Source of the DNA: Hydractinia symbiolongicarpus
Lineage: Eukaryota > Cnidaria > Hydrozoa > Anthoathecata > Hydractiniidae
DNA: 64,000 nt
Reading direction: 5' to 3'
Assembly (NCBI RefSeq): GCF_029227915.1
Contig: NC_079888.1
Coordinates: 14,369,001 to 14,433,000, forward strand
A program made the position numbers and the translations under genes. Below are positions 11,770 to 23,285 of this stretch, piece after piece; positions within the stretch are counted from its first letter, which is position 1; each line of letters starts with the position of its first letter. Below the pieces are notes generated by a model that saw only the letters and a list, made by a program, of their open reading frames with translations, did not search any database and was not told the DNA's origin.

Positions 11770-12840
11770 ATGGCATCTAAGAAAAAACGCAATGAGGTGA
11801 CTTTGAAATGCTTTAAAGGATCTGGAAAAGGGGCACTTGATCAAAGATGTAGCCAAGGAATACAATATTGCCACTAGCACACTGGCAACCTGGAAGGAAA
11901 ATAAGGAAAAACTAAACGAAGTTTTTGAAAATTGCTCTTTGAAACGCTAACGGAGATTTAAAACAGATAAATACGACAAATTAAATGACGCTCTGTTTAA
12001 GTAGTTTAAATCATTGCGCGGAAACAACATTCCAATCAATGGTTCAATCTATGCAGAAGAAGCACAAGAATTTGCAAAAGCTTTTCAATATGAAGACTTC
12101 AAGGCATCAAAATGGGTGGTTAAGAGGCTGGAAAGAGATGTAAATTATGTTTTATGTACCTTTACTGTCTTCAATCACTCTCCCGAATGTATCCCGTCAT
12201 GAAAAATAGTCAGAACAATGGGAATTTCAATCTTTTAAAGATATGAAATTACATTCGAGTAGGTATCTGGCGAATCAGAGAAAGTCACCAAAGAGATGAC
12301 AGCGCCACGGGAAGAAACAACCCTCCCAACTATTCTTGCCAGGTACGATTTACAGGACATCTTCAACGCGGATGAATTTGGTCTGTTTTACCAAGCCCTG
12401 CCTTCCAAGTCTTTATATTTTCGTGGTAAACGCTGCGCAGGTGGAAAATATGACAAAGTTGGCCTAACTGGTATGGCTGCATTCAACGCTATTGGTGAAA
12501 AACACCCGATGTTCGTGTTAGGAAAGTCTGTAAAGCCAAGATGCTTCAAGAACGTGCACAAACAATCTTCCCTGTCGATACCGATCTCAAAATAAATCAT
12601 GGATGGATGGAGTACTTTTTGAAGAGTGGATACGAGAGCTCGACCGTCGATTAGATTCGCAAGGAAAAAGATTATTTGGTTGTCGATAATTGTCCTGCTC
12701 ACCCGGAAGTCATAGGATTAAAAGCAATCAATTTACAATTTTTGCCACCTAACACAAATTCTTGTACAAGGTCTATGGAACAAGAATTATCAGGTATGTT
12801 TTCGCATGTTTTTTTGTGTTTGTATTTGATTTGACAATGC
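11770..12840 (+). pseudogene. Tigger transposase (CENP-B HTH plus DDE) remnant
   Basis: The start MASKKKRNEVTLK is followed, after a frameshift near 11,808, by a CENP-B-type HTH (HLIKDVAKEYNIATSTLATW). A second HTH segment lies near 12,010-12,150, and the DDE core begins at 12,296. The core carries NADEFGLFYQALP (first catalytic Asp) and GKSVKPRCFKN. Then come an in-frame TAG near 12,653, VVDNCPAHP (second Asp) near 12,683, and FLPPNTNS followed by MEQ where family members have L-D-Q. At least two frameshifts and three stops are present. Pogo-superfamily identity is secure from motif order. Confidence 0.85.
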
Positions 12841-12927
12841 TTTTTTTAACATCCTTTTACATAGCAAGGAAAGCCGTTGCAATTTATAAAACATAGAATG
12901 TTTTGATTAGTTTGCCAACGCTCACTG

Positions 12928-13180
12928 AACGTGAAAATGAAATCGATAAATGTGCTGTCGCTATAACTAAAGATGAAAAAGTTTTTGGCCATATAAAAAA
13001 GGAAGGACAGGTCGATGTGCCAAAACAATCTTTTACTTTTTGGGACCGAATCGCATAAACAGAAATAGTGAGTGAGTATAAAGAGGTCGAGATTGTTGAT
13101 GTCGATGCAAGCTTTAATAATGATAAGGATGGCTGTCCTGACGAGTTTCGCCACCGTCGCAATACCAGATTGAAAAAGCA
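12928..13180 (+). pseudogene. HIRAN-like fragment in Tigger 3' part
   Basis: The frame contains ERENEIDKCAVAI and KVFGHIKKE, a spacing and composition like HIRAN modules (R-x-x-N-x-x-D-x-x-A-V plus V-x-G-H-I). It is followed by FWDRIA, an in-frame TAG near 13,057 and an acidic tail. It could instead be an unusual Tigger C-terminus. Low confidence. Confidence 0.3.
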
Positions 13181-13888
13181 ATAGAGGCTCTGCAGAAACT
13201 GACGTTGTTTGAGACTGATCCAACGTTTGTTTGGCTCTGCCGTCGCAAATATCCGATAAGATCAACCGTAGAAGATTGATAGCAGACAGAAAAATCATGG
13301 ATTTTTATGAGAAAAATTGATAAGTAAAAATTTGTAACACCTGTTTTAAATGAAAATAGCAACTTATTCCTCAATTAGCTACTTTGCGCCGTTTTACTTC
13401 ATAGGATGTTACAATATTGATAATTAATAGCGCTGTAAACCCGTTAACACTTTCCCACCAAAATTCGACCGAAAAATGTCAAACTCCTATAATTCGAAAC
13501 TTATGTAATTTGAATAATTTTTAAATCCTCTTGGACTTTAAGCACATCATGCAAAAACTAAAATACAGACGTTACAAAAACAAACCAAAAAAAGAAATTC
13601 GCAAAATTGTTGCACACAAAACACAAAGTTTTATTTTTCAAAATTATCACCCCCAAAATAAATTTTTGAAGAACTAAACAACGACCTAACCTTCTTTTTG
13701 TTTTTCAATCGTTTTTTTAATTGTTACGTTCTAGCGTTTGGTAATAAGAAACATTTTCAAAAAGTAGCTAAACAACTTGTTTTATTTAATGTTATAAAAA
13801 ATGGCAGTCTCACGCCTAAAGTTTGTACCAAGGCAGTGACTACTTTGTCTGTTATTAACATTATGCACACGCAAAGTCGTTTACTTAC

Positions 13889-14346
13889 CTCTACCACCTT
13901 CATGCTTTCTTTTGCACACCCAAGTGTGGAAAGGCCAAACTTTATCTGGTCTACAACATTTAACATGACATAATAAGGAACAACATTTGAAAAATATTTG
14001 ATTCCATTCATCATGACACACAAATTGTTAATTGCACCAACTGCGTCTGGTTTCAAAATATTGCTTTTCAAAAGTAAATAACGTAACGTGTGCAAATTAA
14101 AGATCTCGGAATCTGAAATTCCATTTTCTGGTAAAATCAGTGTTCGCCAATATATTGGAAGATCATCCAACTCTCCGTTTAGATATAGTTCCAGTATTGT
14201 TTTATATAACTTTCCACCATCTTTAGGAAAGTTTCCGCTCGCAGGATGGTGAAGTAAAGATCGCAAATAATTTTTTACTTCAGAGAGCAATGCTCCACAT
14301 AAAATTCTCCAATCAGTTTTGGTAGGTACTTTGCTTTCCTTCATAT
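13889..14346 (-). CDS. HEPN-gene internal exon (copy C)
   Basis: Acceptor TTTTACTAG|AT at 14,346 (phase 1) and donor GTAGAG|GTAAGT at 13,889 (phase 0) bound 152 codons with no stop. The exon contains HHPASGNFPKDGGKL, YWRTLILPENGISDSEIF and a helical stretch with MMNGIKYFSNVVPYYVM. It can be joined in phase to the exon at 19,545. It cannot be joined in phase to exon D, because C ends in phase 0 and D begins in phase 1. C and D are therefore alternative or belong to different isoforms or genes. Function unknown; DZIP3-type HEPN relation is inferred from W..L-P...SxxF. Confidence 0.5.
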
Positions 14347-15794
14347 CTAGTAAAATGAAAAACTATTAGCTTACAAAAACAGTTTAGGACAAAAAAAGAC
14401 AAACAGGATGAGATAATTTAAGATAAAAAAGACACGTGGTTTCAATAGGCTCCTAAAAAGGTCTGAGTGACTTTTGGACAACACTGAACGAAATATCACG
14501 GTCATATTAAATAGACATTTTCTAATTTCGAGACACTCGATGTTAAATACGTCATTCACAGTATCTCAAGCGTAAAGAAGTTGTCGGGTGCAAAACTATT
14601 AAGATAAATACAAGGAATTATGCTTACTGGCCATTCCACGACTCCTTTCCCTTGGTTTCTAAAAGAGGTATGAAAGAAAAATAATTTACAAAGAAAGCAA
14701 TATAGTGTTAACTGTAAAGAACAAATTAATGTTAATAGTAATGAATACAAAAAATATAAAAATTCCAAACTATACATTGTGATTATCAGAAGTAAATAAG
14801 TTCCATTTAGGTGCATCTAAACCTTTTAGTTTTAAATTTCTGCAAAATTACAGCCATATTTAGGGTGACTGTTCAACTAGAGCCTTGTGAATTTACAATA
14901 TGTTTATTTGTGTAAATTAGGAGCCTGCTGATGCATAACCATCTTAAAAGGGTCTAAACTGCTCACACAGAATTAAAACAAACAAGACGTATAATATACG
15001 TAAACTAGCTCGCGCTATCTAAAATGAATAACTATTTGAGAAAAGTCTGATGGAGCAGTGGGGATTACCTTCGATGAAATAATTCCTAACTGTCATTTTT
15101 ACGGCTCTCTTTCGTAAAAAAAGAGCTGACTAGGTTGTAGCCCCTTCCCCCTGCCGTTCCCACATATTTATTCTGATTTTTCTTGTTTTAAGTGACCAAC
15201 TCGATGAACAACTGCAATCCACCTTTTGGAACGATTATCTAATTTTGTGAAGTTGCTTCGATTACTGTCCCACGACGACGTATTCAACACAAACATTCCA
15301 GAAATATATATATTCAGTTTTTTATAGGACATATTATAAATTTTGAGTGTACTCATTGTGTTTTGGAATAGTGGCAGAGGCCTCAGAAATACGAGGAAAT
15401 TTTTCGGATCTCGCGGAATCACAAAGTATTTTATATTGACGAATAAATTATGACTTAATATTAAGTACACCATATATAGACGTGAGACGTGAGACTCTCC
15501 AGTGCTACTCAGTTTTTTTCAACCTAAGAAGCACCAGAGAGAGGAGATTCTGTAAGACGTGTGAATGTCGAAAGTCACGCTAGACCATGAACTTTGTGAC
15601 GGTTCACCTATATCATATATCTCCACAGAACAAATCACTGCTACTGCATACAATATTTTCTATTTTCGTTACTCCGTAAAAAGTGCGGAATAGACAAAAA
15701 TATAAATATTGCTTGTCTGCTTTACGAAATCGTAAAATTGCAGCTTCAGGCGGGGCATGTTGACAGGCAAAGATGTGTGCACGTTGCGTATTGG
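14347..15794. other. Intron sequence, no gene seen
   Basis: AT-rich with scattered short open frames; nothing recognised. Confidence 0.4.
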
Positions 15795-16133
15795 AAAGGC
15801 CAAACTTTATCTGGTCTACAACATTTGACATGACATAAAAAGGAACAACATTTGAAAAATATTTGATTCCATTCATCATGACACACAAATTTTTAATTGC
15901 ACCAACTGCGTCTGGTTTCAAAATTTTGCTTTTCAAAAGTAAACAACGTAACGTGTACAAATCAAAGATCTCGGAATCTGAAATTTCCTTTTTTGGAAAA
16001 TCAACCATCTCTCTGTTTAGATATAATTCCAGTATTGTGTTATATAACTTTCCACCATCTTTAGGAAATTTTCCGCTCGCAGGATGGTGAAGTAAAGATC
16101 GCAAATAATTTTTTACTTCAGAGAGCAATGCTT
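15795..16133 (-). pseudogene. Partial duplicate of exon C (copy C')
   Basis: Closely matches 13,930-14,290 (LSEVKNYLRSLLHHPASG and ILKPDAVGAI..LCVMMNGIKY are common). It lacks the exon's first ~17 codons, the splice acceptor and the donor end. A 27-nt in-frame deletion removes the YWRTLILP segment. The match stops abruptly on both sides (near 16,133 and 15,795). It is a recent partial segmental duplicate in the same orientation and probably not expressed as an exon. Confidence 0.7.
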
Positions 16134-19100
16134 ACATAACGGCCTTAAAGATTGTGTAAGTAGGAGTGGGTTTTACAAGTTGTACGTTACGCCACTTGGC
16201 AGAACGTCATAATACGCCGGAGAACAAAATGTGTGAATGGTAAATGTGTGCACTTTCTCCCACTCCCAAAACTTACTTCTTCTTATTTTTTCTAAGCGAT
16301 ATCTAAATACCCGAGTGGCAAAGCCTGCAATGTTTTTCTTGTTTTTTGCTAAGTGGTCTGTGGATGTTTCAGGGGACCTGATTAGTCACTTCTTGGTTTA
16401 ATTAACGTCTAAATATTTATATTGAAGTGCAGAATGATAACACACTATTCAAATTTTAAATCAAGGGAATGGAGAAACGAGGTTTCATCTCTAACCTTTG
16501 GAAGTAACTCCATTTAAGAAAGCTTTACCACACAAAGATTCATTTAAATATTCAGATTTTTTTTTCTGAATACAAAAGTGAAACGCATCAAACAATTAAA
16601 TATAATAAAAAAAGCAAAAACTCTAACTCCACTTACTGACTTAAGTTAATTTTTTAATTGTCTATATCTATATGCAAAACAGATGAGAGGGTTTGGTAAC
16701 ATGAGAGCAATAATAAAAATACTAAAAATACTAAAAATCACAGCGCGTAAAAACCATCTTACCTAGGCGGGTTAACTCGTCTTGGCAAGTTCAACTCTCT
16801 GGTCAAATAATCTCAGTTTAGTTTGGACAAAGTTTTAAAAAGTAAGGGATATCTCACAGAATTTCTAAATGATGATTTTTGGCCTTTTTTTGAGACACAC
16901 AATAGTAATTTCCACCAGAATCTTGTTCCAAAATGCAGAGTGCTTTGCATAAACTATCCCAGTTAGCTCAGCAGGGATGAAAGAATTTTATGTCGCCAGT
17001 CAGAACTGAAATATATAGTGCTTGATTAAAAAACTCAAGGAAACTTACTCATTTTCTACTATGACGGGATAGCTGCCTAGTTGGGTGCTTCTAGTAAGCC
17101 TATTTTTTTTGCGCTCTGCCAAAACAACATAAATTTAGAACGGGCATGTTGTATCGCAGTGCGTAAGTAACTATATCATGTAATCTAAAGTGGGATGTTT
17201 GGAAAGGTTAAACATTTAGGGTGCAAAATTCGATGACAATCCGCCGCGGGGCTGGCCTGAAGCAGCGGGGGTGGGGAAACTAAATAAGTAAGAAAACTTT
17301 GCCCCTTCAGTTACATCAACCAGCCATTAGATTTAAGTAAAAACATTGCATCAATAATACATCTACTTAAATTTTCTTTTATATAACTTTCATCTTGCAG
17401 AATTTCATTGTTTCCAAGAAAAAGATTTTGCTTCCTGCAAGTCCACAGGGTAATAATAAGATTATATCCTTTTAAAAAATAACCGTTCTTGTAAACATTC
17501 TTTCGAGTATAGGTGTGGCTAGCCAACTATATTATCTGTAACGATCATTCTCCCCCATGGAATTGTCACGATAAATTTCCAAATTTTTCCCTATCATTTT
17601 TAAGTGACTTAATTAATTATGTGTTCATTACCTTGTATTTATCAATCTCTTCGTCAACACAATCAATTTTTGGATTTCCTAAAAAAAATGTACTGAATGA
17701 ATAAAACATCATATCATAAAAATTACATCATCAGATCAATACTTTTTCTCAAACCGTGTTAAAAGCTCACTGAAATCTGACATAGGGATAGCTGTTTTTA
17801 TTTTCCTCGTCTTAACCTGATTTATTCTTATTTCGTTAATAATAATACGATTTTGATTGGTTAAATGCCTCTAGATTAATCGAAACGGTTGAGCCTGCCC
17901 ACAATTCTGAGATTGTTAACACAATAAAATTTATCAACTTCGAGAAAGATCGAAACTAATTTCTGTTAATAACTTGGTAGAAAAAGGTTGATAAAGCATT
18001 TAAAGATAACAATGATTAATGTAAAACGTTAACTCTGTTGACGCGATTTTTTAACGTTCGCAAGAAAGAAAAAATTGTTATTATTTATGTGTTATAACAT
18101 AAATTATTTAGCTTATAATTGGAGGATCATATATATCATATCATGATTTTAAAACCTTTTGTACATAACTATGTATCACCATCATCAGTATTTTTGTTTG
18201 AGCATCCTGTTATTCTGCACATCACATTGTCAAAGTGATGATTATTACAACTTGTTGTTTATCCTGCCAAACTATTCTTCTCCAATGATTTATTCGCCAC
18301 AGATGATTAGAGTCAGATTGTTTATCTCCGTGTAAATATGACTTTTTTTGACACGAGTTGGGATGCAAAAAAGAGGGGAATACTCCATAAACTAATGATT
18401 TTGTGCTGTACTCCCATTGTAGGACAAAAACATTTTCAGGAAAAGAATTTGATTTTAACCTTATTCGTGCTTATTTTCCAAAAAAAAATTTTTATGGAAT
18501 TTTGACGAAACAACACTTTTTTATATCGAGTAAAAATTCTGAAAAAAAAAATTACTATAAATTGTTTTACATGTTTTTGAAAGCTTTATGTGACTTATTT
18601 TGTGACTTTGTGAATCTATGTGACTTATTTTGTGTTTTTATTGTTACTAAATTCACCGCATTCAAAATTGTTAACCAAATTTAAAGCTTGTGCTTTTGTT
18701 CTCTATTTCACCAAACTTGTTGACGTGATCACCAAAAATGCTGATGTCAAAAATTTTTTTTACACATTGTTTATTAATAGCTGGACAAGACTTGTCGTCA
18801 GTTTCAAGTCCAACGGACAACGATTGTAGAAATTACACAGGGGGTGTTCTTAATGTTTGAAGAAGCCGAAAGTAATTATATAAAAGATATACATGGACAG
18901 CATGACGCATTAATCAATAAGATTCACACAAGGCCTATATTTTTAGTATAGACAGACTAATAGAATTAACAAGTGATTTAGGCAAACAGAGAGGTTTTGA
19001 CTCAATAAAATGGAACAAGTTGTATTAATTTTTCATGCCTTGTAATATTAAACGATTCAATTACCTGATGGAGATCACGGATTAACAAATATCTGAATTT

Positions 19101-19544
19101 TTTGTGTATTTAGAAAAGTCAATATTGACGTAAACAAACTTTCATCGCTTTTCACATTTATTGATTGCCTGCGAAGTGGATTTTATATATATTAAAATGT
19201 TTGAACACACAGAATTAGTCCACGTTCCATGTAGGAGGATAATACTATTTTAAAGAATTTTTTTTTTAGGTGAAATAACAAGAATCCATTCATACTACTA
19301 CACAATCGAAATAACTAGACTGTTAACAGTCACACTATAATTGTCTCGTACCTATGTATACTTACAGCTGCATATATTTGTGCTGCGTCAGGCAACATAA
19401 CCTTAATAAGTATATTTAAGACATTGAAATTGTTTTTTTAGTGAATACGACAGCATAAAGATTGACCAAGCAAGAAGGTATAAATGTAAACATTGGAATA
19501 TAAAGTAGAACGGGGTATTAAGGGTAAATATTTTTATGTCTTAC
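16134..19544. other. Large intron, no gene supported
   Basis: Mostly AT-rich. A 42-codon minus-strand stretch at about 17,316-17,441, between acceptor CTTGCAG|G and a possible donor, could be a weak exon, but its phase does not match its neighbours. Otherwise nothing recognisable. Confidence 0.35.
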
Positions 19545-21350
19545 CTTGGTCAACATCTATTGTTAGCACAAACCATGGCAGCGTTTCTGCAATAAATGCG
19601 TGGACTGATCCTATTCGTGCAATATCAACTACGTTAGATAATGTTTGAGAATGTGAGTTGACAAACTGTTCTACTGAATACAACATCGTGGCTAAAAAGC
19701 ATATAATGTTACCAAATAAAGAATAAAGCACGTGTCAATAAGTATACCTTTGCGTTCAATAGTATGGGGACTCAAACGGTTTATAAACAACTAACCTAAG
19801 TTTTTATTTATCTTGCTACATTTTTCTAATTGAAGTTCTTGTGTCAACAATGTTTCTACACTGCGCTTTAACATCCTCACAAACACATTCGAATGATAGT
19901 AACCATCCTCTGTAAGGATTTTGACCTCCAACTGGCCGTTCAATGTTTCAATTTTAGTACACGAAGGACTTGTGTCTGCTGACACCTGAACATTTTCTCC
20001 AAATATTTCCTTAAAAAACTCATGTTTAGAGCTGATCATATCTTTGAAGGAAGTATTAAGTATTTGTATTTCGCGTTTGTTGAATGAACTACGATCGTTT
20101 TTTACCAAGGAAAACATGATATGAAGTGAACCAGTATCCCAAAACGTAAACCCTAATGTAAGTTCTGTTAGGTTTATATCAGTAATGTTACTAAATTTAC
20201 TTTCCAACTCTGCAAACATTGCTTTCTCAAGTTCGGCTTGTAAGATCTTCGATTTTGGATGCGTATCACATTGATAAAACTCAAAAGCATTGGAATCTGG
20301 TGAAGTAAACTTAATCTCCGCTTCAAATTGTTCAAACTCCTCTTCACATGCTACTTTTTTCAACCCACATATACGTACATCAAACTTAAATTCGTCGCTC
20401 AGTTGTGCTAACGATTTATTCACCACCTTCTCTATAGTCATCCTCATCCTTGAATTCAATCCTTTTAATTTAGCGTTCTTGAGAAAACTTCCTAAGTCGG
20501 CTATTTCCACCACTGCTAACTTGCTGATGGATAATTGAATTGAAATTCTCAAGGTTGATTTATTCATCTTAGACAATATTTTATCCATCTTTTCTTTAAT
20601 AGCGAAAACATCTTCTAAAATTCTAACTCTTTCTTTAAATTTTTCTAGCAAAAATGTTATTGAACATTTTTCAATCAACCTGATATCTTCTCTAATTTCA
20701 AAAAACGCTTCATGGTTTATCCAGGTTTTCTCAAAGTTTCTCCAATTTCCATTTGTGTGCAAGTATTCATATAAAGCAGTTAAGGCCCTAATATTTTGCT
20801 GTATGTTAGGGCTGATAGCTGAGAATTGTGATGTGTGTGCTCCTATATTTCTGGTTTTCCTCCCAGTATTCAAGCTCTCTGTAAGAATGTGCGAAAGACA
20901 ATTTGATAATGTCCTACAAAATCCACAGTCATTGCAGTCTTTTTTTTCTGCGTTCCCTAGCAGGATATTCTTACAATTTGACTCACAAAAGATACAAAAG
21001 TTGTGATTCTTCCATGAAGGGAGACCTTCAATCTCTGTTAAACAAGCAAAGGACATAGTAAAGGCAAATTTTGACACATCTAAATTTGGTTTGGGAGTTA
21101 AGTCTCTTTTTGATTGTATAAAGAGATTTTCCCTATACTTATCTTCTTTCTTCAGTATGTGCTTTCTTGGCAGATGTGGCAGGATCTTTAATAGAATGTC
21201 GCAATTTTCTTCTAATACATCCCCAGTTGCTCTAAAATGCAATACCATCAAAAATCTTTTTAACAATTTGCTCATAACTTCTTCGTAAAAGTTTCTCATA
21301 ATAAGAAATCGAGCTTGTTTATCCTGAATCACGTAATTTGGTAGATCCAT
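19545..21350 (-). CDS. HEPN-domain protein, 5' coding exons A and B
   Basis: Exon A (21,350-19,796) starts MDLPNYVIQD, preceded by a possible acceptor TTTAG|AAAATAAC. Exon B is 19,691-19,545. Donor CTTAG|GTTAGT and acceptor CTTTTTAG|CC join in phase, and B ends at a strong donor CAAG|GTAAGA, so the gene continues downstream. Residues 90-115 resemble the FDxSLL..L..GLPSW part of DZIP3-type HEPN. Residues 119-151 are a Cys cluster (CIFCESNC..CNDCGFC). RNIGAH at 167-172 is the RNxxxH motif that forms the catalytic site in RNase HEPN proteins. After a helical, coiled-coil-like region (225-270) come about four alpha/beta modules with GSLHIMF-type strands (270 onward, including exon B), vaguely SEA-like. 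A 33-residue upstream extension to an earlier Met at 21,449 is possible but less likely. In other animals such proteins include NLR-like and E3 ligases. No ATPase or RING is seen here. Confidence 0.65.
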
Positions 21351-21719
21351 GTTATTTTCTAAATTTAAGATGGAAAGTACTATAGTAAAAATAAATAACT
21401 TACACATATTACACATAAAATATACATATCTTACATATAATAAAGACACATAACTTTTAAACAGAATAGATAACTTTTAAACAGAGTTGAGCTAGTCGCT
21501 GCAATATACGAATAGTAATATAAACATTTAACTGAGTAAACCATTTTAAAAGAAATATTAAACCAATTCTAAAACCTTTAAGGAGCTTAAGAAAAGCTAT
21601 AGAACGTGGCAATTTAATTTAGCTTGTATGTTACTCACAAGTTTAATTCTCGCCAACTGTGAAACTGCTTCACATCATTTTTTTCCCACCAATTGTTCCA
21701 TATTAACTGACCAAGTAAA
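21351..21719. other. Presumed 5' region of the HEPN gene
   Basis: AT-rich; no TATA or other promoter signal can be assigned with confidence. The LINE fragment begins just beyond, in the opposite orientation. Confidence 0.3.
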
Positions 21720-21749
21720 GACGGTACTGTATACTAATGCTGATTAAAT

Positions 21750-23285
21750 AATGTCGTCTTGGTTCAAAAACAACTGAAAACAGCGTTTTCAGAACGTTTG
21801 AATTATTTAACTGGGCTGAAGTGATTAGTGGGGTTCCACAGGGATCTGTGTTAGGACCAATTTTGTTTGTGATTTACATCAATACCATAATACAGGAAGT
21901 TCAATACTCGGATATATTCTTATTTGCTGATGATAATAAATTATTTCGTGAAATATTTTCGAGTGAGGACTCTCGCAAACTACAAGAAGATCTAAATAGT
22001 ATAGTGCAGTGGTCTAATAATACCCTGTTGAAATTTCATTCAGATAAATGTGTTGCAATGAGAATAACTACAAAAAATAGACTATCAAGTCCATGCAATT
22101 ACGTTATGAATGGTTCCGCCCTTAGAAATACAAGTTGTGAAGAAGATCTTGGTGTATTAATAGATGACCATCTAACATTTTCAAACCACATTTCATCAAA
22201 GGTTAAAAAAGCAAATCAGATTATGGGCTTGATTCGAAGGACATTTGACTATATGGATAATGAAAACTTTGTCTTGTTGTTTACATCCCTTGTCAGACCA
22301 CATATTGAGTATGCCAACACAGTATGGTGTACATTCTTGAAAAAGGACATGTTGATTGTGGAAAACGTACAACGTAGATCTACAAAAATGCTCCCAGGTA
22401 TGAAGGATTTAACATATGATGAAAGGCTCAGGTTACTGAAACTTCCCTCATTATTCTACAGAAGATATCGAGCAGATATGATTGAGACATTCAAGATAAC
22501 TAATAATGTTTATGACGAAGCTGTTACTGAGAACTTGTTATTGCCAAAATTGTCTAACACCAGAGGACACGATAAAGCACTTTTTAAAAGAAGCTGTAAC
22601 CTGGATTTGCGAAAGTTCTCATTCACGAATCGTGTAGTGACTTTATGGAATTCTTTACCTGAGGACACAGTGTCATGTAACACAGTGAATCAATTTAAAA
22701 TGAAGCTAGACAAATTATGGTCTGATAAAGACCAATTATATTATTATGATCTGGATATTACTAATTTGTTTGAACAATTTTTTTTTTTTTTTTTTTTTTT
22801 TGAGATTAACCTCACTAATTTCGTTATTATCATACTCTTTTCTTGTTTGTTTGTGTTTGTTTGATTGTTTTGCGATCATTATTTTTTTTAATTGCCTTTT
22901 TTCAAATTTTATTTATAATCTAAAGCAAAGTTAAATATTTTACCAATTACATTTTAAAAAGTATTAAAAATTTAAAATCATAGTATTTCATGCCTGGTAC
23001 ACAGATGTATTCGAAATCGCAGTGTAAATGTATTTACTCAATTGAATGAGAAGCCTCCTTGTTCAATTGCTTTTAGGTAGCTGCTATAAGGTTTATTCAA
23101 ATCTTATCCATGTTCTTTACCGAGCTTCCATTCTTGTCCAGGTAGTTTATTATTTAATTATTTTTATTTTCTGTTTTTTTTTTTTTTTTTTTTTTCTATT
23201 TATTATGAGCTGACCCTAGAGGTTGTTGTAACCTGAAATTATTGTCAGAATACACTATACTATACTATACTTAACTATATTCAGT
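21750..23285 (+). mobile_element. 5'-truncated CR1-like non-LTR retrotransposon
   Basis: Begins inside the reverse transcriptase and ends in a (CTATA)n microsatellite near 23,255-23,275 after a long 3' UTR with two poly(T) tracts (22,780-22,801 and 23,175-23,196). 5' truncation and a short-repeat tail are typical of CR1/L2 group insertions. Confidence 0.8.
21797..22863 (+). pseudogene. CR1-like reverse transcriptase C-terminal part
   Basis: An open frame of about 340 codons without internal stops. SGVPQGSVLGPILF is RT motif B and FADD (near 21,939) is the catalytic motif C with Phe for Tyr. A CR1-type C-terminus follows: RPHIEYANTVW, VQRRSTKM, RRYRADMIETFKI and TLWNSLPEDTV. The start is truncated; the motif A side upstream is broken near 21,780. 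The last ~30 codons read through a poly(T) tract. The intact frame suggests a fairly recent insertion. It cannot act by itself because the endonuclease and the RT N-terminus are missing. Confidence 0.9.

Larger units (their letters stand above)
11349..13534 (+). mobile_element. Tigger/pogo DNA transposon, inactive
   Basis: The left end follows a TA (TA|CAGTTGAACTC) and carries ACTCCTATAATTTAAAT. The right side carries AAACTCCTATAATTCGAAAC with ATGTAATTTGAAT in inverted relation, typical of Tigger termini. The transposase frame between them is multiply broken. The element inserted into the intron between HEPN-like exons C and D. The right boundary is approximate because that terminus is eroded. 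Confidence 0.75.

Noticed and set aside
12846-13374. Overlapping minus-strand ORFs of 86-150 codons
   Set aside because: They are antisense to the Tigger/HIRAN-like relic and show no domain.
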